Source: Solirubrobacterales bacterium (GTDB lineage: Bacteria > Actinomycetota > Thermoleophilia > Solirubrobacterales > Solirubrobacteraceae). From it: DNA of 12,362 nucleotides. The first letter of the stretch is position 1. Every line of letters starts with the position of its first letter. Under the pieces are notes generated by a model. It searched no databases. It worked only from the letters and a program-made list of their open reading frames with translations, and had not been told where the DNA came from. The stretch is taken from positions 1 to 12,362 of the forward strand of contig JAATFK010000063.1 in NCBI GenBank assembly GCA_015655225.1, in the 5' to 3' direction. A program made the translations under genes and the position numbers. Positions 6,367 to 12,362 of this stretch are shown in pieces.

Positions 6367-6945
6367 CTACCCCAGCGCCGTCCACGTGAAGTCGACCGTG
6401 CTTCTGGCGTTCTCGTAAGCGTTCTCGGCGCCGCTGCCGGCGTCGGGCATGCTGACGGTGAACGAGATGCGGTGCTTGGCGCCGGCCGTCCAGGGGCCGA
6501 GGCTGGCCGTTCTGAGCGCGCCGAGCTTGCCGCTGTAGTCGATCACGGCCGCAGGGCAGGAGGACGTGCACGCGGGATCGCCGAGATCCTGGACGAGCAG
6601 GTCCAGCTCCCCCGAGAGCGCGGGGCTCGCGGGCGCGTCTACGAGGCCCGAGGCGGCGAGCTGGAAGGTCGCGCTGAGGTCGCCGGTGTTGACGATGTCG
6701 ACCGTGTCGGTGTGCGAGTGGCCCGGGGCGAGCGCGGTCGTCGTGAGCGCCGCCGAGCCGGTCGCCGTCGTGGTGAACGTGACGACGCCCGTTCTGATCG
6801 CGTTGCCGGTGTTCGCGGACGTGGCGTTGAAGTTCGCACCGCTGGTGGCTGCCAGCGCCGTCGCGATCAGGACCGCCGCGAGGCTGAAGACGAACCGTCG
6901 GACCGTGCGTTGCGGGAGTCCGGCGACGAAGGACGGCGTGCTCAC
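6367..6945 (-). CDS. TasA/CalY-like exported fibre subunit (minus cluster)
   Basis: A 192-residue exported protein. A basic start (QRTVRRF) is followed by a hydrophobic segment (about 18-34) and then SGANFNATSANTGN, the pattern of SipW-processed TasA/camelysin proteins; cleavage after SGA at residue 38 is plausible. The rest is a beta-rich domain with VDIVNTG at 82-88, matching the NNG-type strand in TasA, and a Cys pair C126-x3-C130 in GDPACTSSCPAA. The last strand reads STVDFTWTA. The protein is clearly paralogous to the product of the divergent gene at 8607, including the Cys loop. The GTG start at 6945 overlaps the stop of the EAL gene (GTGA), so the two are translationally coupled. Its own stop is four bases before the signal peptidase start. 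Bacillus TasA forms biofilm-matrix fibres; a fibre role here is inferred. Confidence 0.85.
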   Translation of the reverse strand: MSTPSFVAGLPQRTVRRFVFSLAAVLIATALAATSGANFNATSANTGNAIRTGVVTFTTTATGSAALTTTALAPGHSHTDTVDIVNTGDLSATFQLAASGLVDAPASPALSGELDLLVQDLGDPACTSSCPAAVIDYSGKLGALRTASLGPWTAGAKHRISFTVSMPDAGSGAENAYENARSTVDFTWTALG

Positions 6946-8345
6946 GCCCGGACCGGCTCGACGTGGTCGGCGCCGTGCTCGGCGTCGACCACGGGCTGCT
7001 CGAACCAGTCGCGCAGTGCCTCGACCTTGAGCGGACGGCTGAAGTAGTAGCCCTGCGCGTAGTCGCAGCCCATCTCAGCGAGCCGCCGCAGCGTCAGCTC
7101 GTCCTCGACGCCCTCGGCGACGACGCCGAGGTCGAGGTCGTGCGCGAGCCCGATCGTGGAGCGCACGATCGACTCGTCGGCGGCGTGCTGCGTCAGACTC
7201 GCGACGAACGAGCGGTCGATCTTGATCTCGCGGATCGGCATCTCGCGCAGGACCGCGAGCGAGGAGTAGCCGGTGCCGAAGTCATCGATCGAGAGGCGGG
7301 CGCCCATGTCCGACAGCGCTCGCAGGACAGCCGCCGCTCTCTCGGGATCCGCCTGGATCGCGGCCTCGGTCAGCTCGAAGCCGAGCGCGCGGGCCGGGAG
7401 GTTCCACTTCGCGAGCAGGCGCTCGACCTCTCTCGGCAGCTGGTCGTCGAGCACGTTGGCCGTCCCGAGGTTGACGTCGACACCGGCGCTCATCCCGCGC
7501 GAGCGCCAGCCGGCGCAGTCGCGCAGCGCCAGCTCGATCAGGTGCACGGTGAGCGGGCTGATCAGGTCGCTGGTCGCGGCCTGCGGCATGAACCGGTCAG
7601 GCGTGAGGAGGCCGTCCTTCGGATGGCGCCAGCGCACGAGCGACTCGACCGAGGGAACCTCCCCCGAGCGCAGGTCCACGCGCGGCTGGTAGTGCATCTC
7701 CAGCTGCTTGTCCTTGATCGCCTGCTTCAGCTCCCGCAGGATCGCGCGGCGCTTGGGGTCGTCGCGCTCGCGCAGCGCGCGCGAGGCGGCGAGCAGCCGC
7801 GGCCCGACGCCGGCCAGGAACAACAGCGCCCCGCCGAGGAGGATCAAGTCGATGCGATGCGTGCGGCGGGCGATCTCGGCCGCCACGGGGCCGTACGGGA
7901 CGTGCATCTCGAAGGCCGCCTGGGGCGTTCTCGTGTTCGTGCCGTAGAGCGGGACGACGACCTCGATCTGCTTGCCGACGGTCGTGTCGACGGGGCTCGT
8001 CGCGGCATGCGTCGTGGCGACGACGGTCTGCCCCGCGAGCGCGTTCACGACGCCTGCCGGCTTCAGGTAGGTCTGATCGATCTGGGAGTGGTCGGTCGCG
8101 TAGACGATGTGACCGTTGCGGTCCCAGACGGCGATCGACGCCATCGGGGTCAGCTGCTTGACGGCGGTCGTCGCCGCGTCGAGCGGTCTTAGCTGCGCTG
8201 CGTCGAGCCCGTGCAACTGGACGCGCAGCGCGGGGGCGAACGTCGCCTGTGCGAGGACCTGGGCGCTGTTCTGCGCGGCGGCGATTCTCTCGTCGCGGAT
8301 GTCGCTGCTCGTGACGCGCGAGATCGCGTACGCGAGCGCGCCCAC
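6942..8345 (-). CDS. Membrane sensor with EAL c-di-GMP phosphodiesterase domain
   Basis: At least 467 residues. An extracytoplasmic sensor region (about 12-160) carries MASIAVWDRNGHIVYATDHS, typical of a Cache/PAS-like double-strand core. A membrane helix spans about 166-188, and an EAL domain about 205-450. Catalytic sites are all kept: E234 (in ESL rather than EAL), N292 in VNLG, E324 and E327 in FELTE, D354-D355 in DDFGTGYSSL, K375 in IKIDRSF, E411 in AEGVED and QGYYFSRP. It should hydrolyse c-di-GMP to pGpG. There is no GGDEF domain. GTG 8345 is the first canonical start after the in-frame stop at 8498, but the frame upstream encodes LSIRPGFLLTFALLLAIG, a typical first membrane helix. The true start is therefore probably nearer 8399 (CTG) or 8422 (ATG, after a frameshift). 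Its stop overlaps the start of the TasA-like gene by four bases. Confidence 0.88.
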   Translation of the reverse strand: MGALAYAISRVTSSDIRDERIAAAQNSAQVLAQATFAPALRVQLHGLDAAQLRPLDAATTAVKQLTPMASIAVWDRNGHIVYATDHSQIDQTYLKPAGVVNALAGQTVVATTHAATSPVDTTVGKQIEVVVPLYGTNTRTPQAAFEMHVPYGPVAAEIARRTHRIDLILLGGALLFLAGVGPRLLAASRALRERDDPKRRAILRELKQAIKDKQLEMHYQPRVDLRSGEVPSVESLVRWRHPKDGLLTPDRFMPQAATSDLISPLTVHLIELALRDCAGWRSRGMSAGVDVNLGTANVLDDQLPREVERLLAKWNLPARALGFELTEAAIQADPERAAAVLRALSDMGARLSIDDFGTGYSSLAVLREMPIREIKIDRSFVASLTQHAADESIVRSTIGLAHDLDLGVVAEGVEDELTLRRLAEMGCDYAQGYYFSRPLKVEALRDWFEQPVVDAEHGADHVEPVRA

Positions 8346-8399
8346 GCCGATCGCAAGCAGCAGAGCGAACGTGAGGAGGAAGCCGGGACGGATGGACAG

Positions 8400-8606
8400 G
8401 CGCGAGGTGATGGAGGCGTCATCGACACGACAGCCCCAAAAGTCCAGTCCTCTAGCCCGATATACGAGAGGCGTGCCGTCTGCGCGCCATCCTCCTCAAG
8501 CCCGCGTCCGGACCGTCGATGAATGTCGTGGCGCCGGCTGCAGATCGTGTCAAGGCCGGCAGGTTCAACGAGCACAGTTACTTCCCTCTTAACGAAGGAT
8601 CCGCGT
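8400..8606. promoter_or_regulatory. Divergent control region of the two fibre clusters
   Basis: About 200 bases separate the two divergent clusters and should hold both promoters. It contains an inverted repeat CCTCT (8449-8453)/AGAGG (8467-8471) with a 13-base AT-richer centre around GATATACG, a candidate regulator site. The hexamer GCCGGC occurs twice (8533-8538, 8555-8560) and could pair in a plus-strand leader. I saw no GEMM-type c-di-GMP riboswitch and no promoter I would place with confidence. GAAGGA (8594-8599) is the ribosome site of the plus-strand gene. Confidence 0.5.
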
Positions 8607-9179
8607 ATGTCTCGCTTCAAGGCGCTGTGGTCAGCGTCCCCGAGGAAGATCATCCTCGCCCTGATCGTCGTCCTTGCCGCAGCGGGCGTCGCCGTCGGAT
8701 CAGGCGCGAACTTCAACTCGGCCTCCGCCAACCCGTCGAACACCTTCAGCTCCGGGACGCTCTCGCAGAGCAACTCGAGATCGGGCGCAGCGATCCTCAC
8801 CGCGTCGAACCTCAAGCCGGGCGGAAGCGCCACCGGCACCGTCGACATCGCCAACACCGGCTCGGTCACGGGCGCGTTCACGCTCACCAGAGCGACTCCG
8901 GTCGACAGTCCCGCGAGCCCGGCGCTCTCGGCCAGACTCACCGTGGTGATCACCGACCAGGGCGACCCCTCGTGCACCAGCAGTTGTCCCGCGGCATCCA
9001 CCGTCTACAGCGGCACGCTCGCCGGCATGGGCGCGATCGCCCTTGGCAACTTCACCGCCGGACAGAGACATCGTTATCAGTTCGTCGTCACCTTCCCCGA
9101 CAGCGGGACCGCCGGCGGCGACAACGCCTACCAGGGCGCCTCGACGACGCTCGACTACACCTTCACCTCCAACTCGTAG
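8607..9179 (+). CDS. tasA-like: TasA-like exported fibre subunit (plus cluster)
   Basis: A 190-residue exported protein. A basic start (MSRFKALWSASPRK) is followed by a hydrophobic segment at 15-31 and then SGANFNSASANPSNTFSSGTL, which tracks the mature start of Bacillus TasA (Phe-containing start, then FASGTL). SNLKPG at 67-72 matches the NLKPGD segment of TasA, and TVDIANTGS (78-86) its next strand. C123-x3-C127 in GDPSCTSSCPAA is shared with the paralog at 6367-6945. The end is beta-rich, reading STTLDYTFTSNS. ATG 8607 has GAAGGA at 8594-8599, seven bases upstream; in-frame GTG 8523 has no such site and adds a non-matching stretch. A strong hairpin follows the stop, as expected for an abundant structural protein placed first in its operon. 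Four of its seven Arg codons are AGA. The fibre role is inferred from family. Confidence 0.87.
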   Translation: MSRFKALWSASPRKIILALIVVLAAAGVAVGSGANFNSASANPSNTFSSGTLSQSNSRSGAAILTASNLKPGGSATGTVDIANTGSVTGAFTLTRATPVDSPASPALSARLTVVITDQGDPSCTSSCPAASTVYSGTLAGMGAIALGNFTAGQRHRYQFVVTFPDSGTAGGDNAYQGASTTLDYTFTSNS

Positions 9180-9203
9180 GAAGAGGACCCTCGCCGAAGC
9201 GAT

Positions 9204-9234
9204 CGGGAGGCCCGTGACCATCACGGGCCTCCCG
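9204..9234 (+). terminator. Perfect 14-bp hairpin after the TasA-like gene
   Basis: Bases 9204-9217 and 9221-9234 are perfect reverse complements (14 pairs, mostly G-C) with a three-base loop CCA. It starts 25 bases after the stop of the TasA-like gene and is followed by TCGTTC rather than a clear U-run. Only 27 bases separate it from the next start. It may act as a partial terminator or a 3'-stabilising structure that gives more first-gene mRNA than downstream mRNA. Confidence 0.75.
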
Positions 9235-9261
9235 TCGTTCAGCGCAGACGCTTCCCCCACC

Positions 9262-9870
9262 ATGTCCGACGCCTCCCGCCCCCTCGCCATCAAGCTCCTC
9301 GCCATCGCGGCCGTGCTGATCCTGAGCGCGATCGTGTGGTCGGGCGGGACGTGGTCGTCGTTCGACCGGACCGCATCGTCGCCGGGCAACTCCGTCGCCA
9401 CCGGCACCGTCGCGCTCTCCGACAACGACGGCGGCAGCGCGCTGCTGTCGCTCACCGGCGCGACCAACGGCAGCACGGTGACCGCCTGCACGAGAGTCAC
9501 CTACGGCGGGACGGTCCCCGCCGACGTGCGGCTGTACGGGACGGTCGGCGGGACCGGACTCGCGAGCTTCCTCACACTCACGATCACGCGCGGCACGATC
9601 GCCGGGACGCCCGCCGCGAAGTCGTGCACGAACTTCGTCGCCGACACGACGAACTACCTCTCCAGAGGCGCAGGCGTGATCTACAGCGGCACCCTCTCGG
9701 ACTTCCCCACCTCGGCCTCGACCGCGCTGGTCGACCCGACGAGCGGCGTGGATCAGGAGTGGGTGGCGGGCAGCACCCACGCCTACAGACTGACCGCGAC
9801 GATGAACAGCGCGAGCGGCGCGAGCAAGACCGCGACCGCCGACTTCACGTGGCTGGCGGCGAGCACATGA
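9262..9870 (+). CDS. TasA/camelysin-like exported protein, second subunit
   Basis: A 202-residue exported protein. Hydrophobic segment 9-27 is followed by SGGTWSSFDRTASSPGNSVATG, very close to the GGTWAAFND...FASG signal and mature start of TasA, so SipW cleavage around W31-S33 is likely. VALSDNDGGSALLSL (50-64) is followed by a beta-rich domain with C76 and C122, which may form one disulphide. The final strand TATADFTWLA (190-199) resembles the end of the other two subunits. It is more distant from them than they are from each other, and lacks the CTSSC loop, so it may be a minor or capping subunit. ATG 9262 has no clear ribosome site; GTG 9214 would start inside the hairpin. Its stop overlaps the signal peptidase start by four bases (ATGA). 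Three of seven Arg codons are AGA. Confidence 0.8.
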   Translation: MSDASRPLAIKLLAIAAVLILSAIVWSGGTWSSFDRTASSPGNSVATGTVALSDNDGGSALLSLTGATNGSTVTACTRVTYGGTVPADVRLYGTVGGTGLASFLTLTITRGTIAGTPAAKSCTNFVADTTNYLSRGAGVIYSGTLSDFPTSASTALVDPTSGVDQEWVAGSTHAYRLTATMNSASGASKTATADFTWLAAST

Positions 9871-10397
9871 GCGCCGTCTCCCCCGCCCTGGGCCTCCCCC
9901 GCCGCCGGGCGCTCGGCTGGGCGAACCGCGGCGCGACGGTCGTCCTCGTCCTCGTGCTCGCGCTCCTGGCGCTCGGCGTCGGGCTGCGCACCGCGGGAAT
10001 CAGCACGCTGGTCGACTACAGCGGCAGCATGGCGCCGGCGATCGGCGCGGGCGACCTCGTGCTCGATCGCGGGACCGTCGCCGCGCACCTCGTCCCCGAC
10101 CAGATCGCGACGATCCCCGACCCGATCAGCGGCCGCCTGATCACCCACCGGGTCATCTCCGTCACGCGCGCCGGCGACGACGCCGTCACGGTCGTGACGC
10201 GCGGCGACGCCAACGACGCGTCCGAGCGCTGGTCGCTGCGGGACGAAGCGCCGGTCCGTCGCGTGATCGGCCACGTGCCGGGCGCCGGGCGCGTCGTGCT
10301 GTGGCTCTCCTCGCCGACGCTGCGGCTGGCGCTCGCGGTGCTCGGCGGCGGCCTGCTGCTCGCCGGGATCCTGCGGCGCGTCTGGAGCCGGGGATGA
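9867..10397 (+). CDS. sipW-like: SipW-like (ER-type) signal peptidase I
   Basis: A 176-residue membrane peptidase. Membrane segment about 22-42; catalytic S54 in DYSGSMAPAIGAGDLVL; H94 in LITHRVI replaces the Lys of standard signal peptidase I; D114 in TRGDAND; second membrane segment about 152-170, with only a few residues after it. The length and layout are those of the SipW group. Its start overlaps the stop of the camelysin-like gene (ATGA) and its stop overlaps the start of the Ig-like gene (ATGA), so it is locked in one translation unit with two likely substrates. It uses few or no AGA codons, unlike its upstream neighbour. It shares only the catalytic plan with the minus-cluster peptidase, so the pair are not recent copies. 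Confidence 0.92.
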   Translation: MSAVSPALGLPRRRALGWANRGATVVLVLVLALLALGVGLRTAGISTLVDYSGSMAPAIGAGDLVLDRGTVAAHLVPDQIATIPDPISGRLITHRVISVTRAGDDAVTVVTRGDANDASERWSLRDEAPVRRVIGHVPGAGRVVLWLSSPTLRLALAVLGGGLLLAGILRRVWSRG

Positions 10398-11395
10398 TGC
10401 GGCGTCCGCCGCTGCTGATGGCCGCCGGCGCGTGTCTCCTCGCCCTCGCCTTCGCGGGACCCGCGCTGGAGCGGACCGCGTCCGACTTCACCGCCTCGTC
10501 GAGCAACACCGGCAACAGCTTCGCGGCCGCCGCGCCGGCCAACGCCGCGCCGGTCGTCTCCAGCGCGGTGATCGACAAGGCTGCCGGGGGCGTCGCAGGC
10601 TACGTGAAGCGCTCGGGGACGTTCTACGTCTATGCGAACGCGACCGACGACCATGCCGTCTCCTCCGTCAGAGCGACCGTCACGAAGGTGACCGGCTCCT
10701 CGACCGCTGTCGTGCTGAGCCCGGGGACGTTCACGGCGGCGGGCGTCAGCTACGGCTACCGCAGCGCGCTGCTGACCGCCAGCAGCTCCGTCAGCGGGAC
10801 GCCGTCGTTCACGGTGACGGCGACCGACGCCTCGGCGCTGACCGACACGTTCACCGGGTCGGTGGTCGCGGACTCGACGGCGCCGACCGCCAGCGCGGTC
10901 TCGACGGCGAACCACTCGGGCGGGATCGCGGGGCGCGGCGAGCAGGGCGACACCGCGACGATCACGTTCAGCGAGGCGATCGAGCCCGACTCGATCCTCG
11001 ACGGCTGGGACGGCACGGCGACCGACGTGCAGGCCGCGATCATCGACGGCGGCGGCTCGGGCGACGACCTGCTGCGCGTCTACGACGAGTCGGCGCTCGA
11101 CCCCAGCAAGTACCTCCCGACCGGGACGATCGACCTCGGCCGCTCGGACTTCGTCACGAGCGGCTCCTACGCGGTCTTCGGGCTCGCGAGCGGCGATGGG
11201 ACGTCGTCGAGGATGACGCTCAGCGGCAGAGTCCTCACGATCACGCTCGGCTCGCTCGACTACGGCACGTCGAACACCTCCACCGGAGCCGGCACCGAGC
11301 GCTACACGCCGGTCACGACCCTCACCGACCTCGCCGGCAACGCCGCCACGACGACGGCGGTCGCCGGCAGCGGAACGTCGCACCGGGTCTTCTAG
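10394..11395 (+). CDS. Exported Ig-like repeat protein with TasA-type N-terminus
   Basis: A 333-residue protein. The start MMRRPPLLMAAGACLLALAFAG is a signal peptide, followed by ERTASDFTASSSNTGNSFAAA, the same F-x-A-S-S-N-T-G-N pattern as the neighbouring subunits. Residues about 52-158 look like one Ig-like beta-sandwich (VSSAVIDKAAGG, FYVYANATDDHAVSSV). Residues about 160-333 hold a second with TITFSEAIEPDSI, typical of bacterial SbsA/Big-type Ig-like domains, and end in TPVTTLTDLAGNAATT. No sortase motif or membrane anchor is seen at the C-terminus. It probably decorates, anchors or terminates the fibre. ATG 10394 overlaps the signal peptidase stop by four bases; ATG 10397 is a nearby alternative. 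Its TAG stop shares the CTAG at 11392-11395 with the stop of the convergent LuxR gene. Confidence 0.8.
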   Translation: MMRRPPLLMAAGACLLALAFAGPALERTASDFTASSSNTGNSFAAAAPANAAPVVSSAVIDKAAGGVAGYVKRSGTFYVYANATDDHAVSSVRATVTKVTGSSTAVVLSPGTFTAAGVSYGYRSALLTASSSVSGTPSFTVTATDASALTDTFTGSVVADSTAPTASAVSTANHSGGIAGRGEQGDTATITFSEAIEPDSILDGWDGTATDVQAAIIDGGGSGDDLLRVYDESALDPSKYLPTGTIDLGRSDFVTSGSYAVFGLASGDGTSSRMTLSGRVLTITLGSLDYGTSNTSTGAGTERYTPVTTLTDLAGNAATTTAVAGSGTSHRVF

Positions 11396-12362
11396 GCCGG
11401 CGGCTCCGCCCGCCCCAGCGCCTCCGCGAGCCTCGCCCGCGAGCCGCGTCCGGTCAGGCCGAGCTTCACGTAGCTGCGGGAGAGGTGGGTCTCGACCGTC
11501 TTGAGGCTGACGTAGAGGCCCTGGGCGATCTCCGCGTTGGTGGCGCCGGCCGCCGCCAGCTCGGCGACCCGCAGCTCGCTCGCGGTCAGCGCGTCGCGGC
11601 CCGCGAGCACGGTCCGGGGGCGCCGGCCGCCGCACGCGCGCAGCTCCTGGTCGGCCTGCGCGAGCAGGCGCTGCGCGCCGCACTCCTGCGCGAGCCGCAG
11701 GGCCGCCGCCAGCGGCTCGCGTGCCTCGCGGCGGCGGTTCCCCCGCCGCAGCGCGGCGCCCAGCTCGACCAGCGAGCGCGCCTCCTCCAGCCGCCCCGGC
11801 GAGCCCGCGAGCACCGCCGCCGACTCGCGCAGCAGCTCGATCCCGGCCTCCCCGTCCCCCAGCACGCCGACCGTCCGCAGCGCGATCCCGAGCGGCCGCG
11901 CGAGCCCGGTCGGCCGTGCCAGCGCCAGCTCCTCCGCCGCCAGCCGGCGCGCCTCCGCCCGCTCCTCGACCGGCAGCGCCAGCGCGAGCGCCGAGCGCCA
12001 GCTCGAGAACACCGGCCCGAAGCGCAACGCCTCCATGATCACCCCCGCCGCGCGCAGGTCGGCGATCGCCGGCCGTCGCGCGTTGCGCGCGAGCCGCACG
12101 CGGCCGCGGGCCTCCAGCAGCATCGCGCCGCTCGCCGTCGCGAGGAAGTCCTCCGGCAGCTCGGTCTGCTCCAGCAGCGTCTCGATCGCCGTCAGCGACC
12201 GCTCGACCACTACGTCGACCAGGAGGAACGACGCGGTCGTCACGCCCATCAGCATGTCGGCGCTCCGCGCGAGGTCGAACGCCGTGCTGAGGTCCGCGTC
12301 GGCGGCCGCGAGATCGCCGCGCCGCGCGTGGATCCACGCGCCGTAGCCGACCGTCGTCATCA
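11392..12362 (-). CDS. LuxR-family regulator with TPR-like region, C-terminal part
   Basis: About 323 residues are visible; the gene enters from the right edge and its start is outside. Residues about 1-240 are Ala/Leu/Arg-rich paired helices of TPR type (for instance LVELGAALRRGNRRREAREPLAAALRLAQ). The last ~65 residues are a LuxR helix-turn-helix: LTASELRVAELAAAGATNAE, then IAQGLYVSLKTVETHLSRSYVKLGL. This layout is the C-terminal half of LAL-type regulators, which usually carry an AAA ATPase domain at the N-terminus; that part cannot be seen. It is convergent with the Ig-like gene and shares its stop tetranucleotide. Its position beside the fibre cluster makes regulation of it possible, but nothing in the sequence shows this. 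Arg codons are almost all CGN. Confidence 0.88.
   Translation of the reverse strand, partial: MTTVGYGAWIHARRGDLAAADADLSTAFDLARSADMLMGVTTASFLLVDVVVERSLTAIETLLEQTELPEDFLATASGAMLLEARGRVRLARNARRPAIADLRAAGVIMEALRFGPVFSSWRSALALALPVEERAEARRLAAEELALARPTGLARPLGIALRTVGVLGDGEAGIELLRESAAVLAGSPGRLEEARSLVELGAALRRGNRRREAREPLAAALRLAQECGAQRLLAQADQELRACGGRRPRTVLAGRDALTASELRVAELAAAGATNAEIAQGLYVSLKTVETHLSRSYVKLGLTGRGSRARLAEALGRAEPPA

Noticed and set aside
5268..6389. Open frame on the plus strand across the minus-cluster signal peptidase
   Set aside because: Low-complexity product with no motif; the minus strand carries a clear catalytic peptidase.
6963..8192. Open frame on the plus strand opposite the EAL gene
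   Set aside because: Shadow of the EAL gene; no recognisable domain.
8400..8606. c-di-GMP riboswitch before the TasA-like gene
   Set aside because: Attractive given the EAL neighbour, but I could not find the conserved GEMM core elements or its two stems.
9214..9261. GTG at 9214 as start of the second camelysin-like gene
   Set aside because: It lies inside the left arm of the perfect hairpin, and the extra residues do not belong to a signal peptide; ATG 9262 starts just before one.
10016..12337. 773-codon minus-strand frame across the Ig-like and LuxR genes
   Set aside because: Random-looking Arg/Gly/Ala composition; the overlapped genes have clear domains and matching stops.
1..12362. tRNA, rRNA, CRISPR array, insertion sequence or prophage
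   Set aside because: No cloverleaf, repeat-spacer pattern, transposase or integrase was seen on either strand.

Overview
The window is a very GC-rich bacterial segment with dense coding, mostly GTG/ATG starts, short overlaps and Arg/Ala-rich proteins. Together with the LAL-type LuxR regulator, an Fno-like NADP-binding protein and possible leaderless -10/ATG arrangements, this points to a high-GC actinobacterium. A soil lineage such as Thermoleophilia (Solirubrobacterales/Conexibacter-like) is my guess; the sequence alone does not prove it.

Layout. (1) 1-2311, plus strand: the tail of a small response regulator overlaps a 702-residue receiver-PAS-GGDEF-EAL protein, so this is a phospho-signal to cyclic-di-GMP module whose sensor kinase is probably off the left edge. 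(2) 2263-4455: a TetR repressor divergent from a small VOC-fold protein across a perfect 8-bp-arm palindrome, then an F420/NADP-reductase-like dinucleotide-binding protein, then a convergent Dabb-like small protein. (3) 4525-5412: a LysR regulator divergent from the Dabb-like gene, with an apparent leaderless promoter. (4) 5475-11395: the most interesting part, two divergent gene clusters for surface fibres of the TasA/CalY type. The minus-strand cluster reads EAL phosphodiesterase with membrane sensor, TasA-like protein, SipW-like signal peptidase with a long tail. The plus-strand cluster reads TasA-like protein, strong hairpin, second TasA/camelysin-like protein, SipW-like signal peptidase, Ig-like surface protein. 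Nearly all joints are 4-nt overlaps or gaps. (5) 11392-12362, minus strand: the C-terminal part of a TPR-LuxR regulator, running off the right edge.

How it may work together (inference). Each cluster carries its own SipW-type (ER-type, Ser/His) signal peptidase next to its likely substrates. Four exported proteins share an N-terminal pattern in which a hydrophobic signal is followed by a Phe-containing stretch and an Asn-rich S/A-N-x-x-N motif, as in Bacillus TasA. A c-di-GMP phosphodiesterase translated by a 4-nt overlap with a fibre subunit suggests that fibre production is tied to second-messenger turnover. The receiver-GGDEF-EAL protein at the left end could feed the same c-di-GMP pool. 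No RNA gene, CRISPR array, insertion sequence or prophage was seen; no gene-free stretch exceeds 300 bases.
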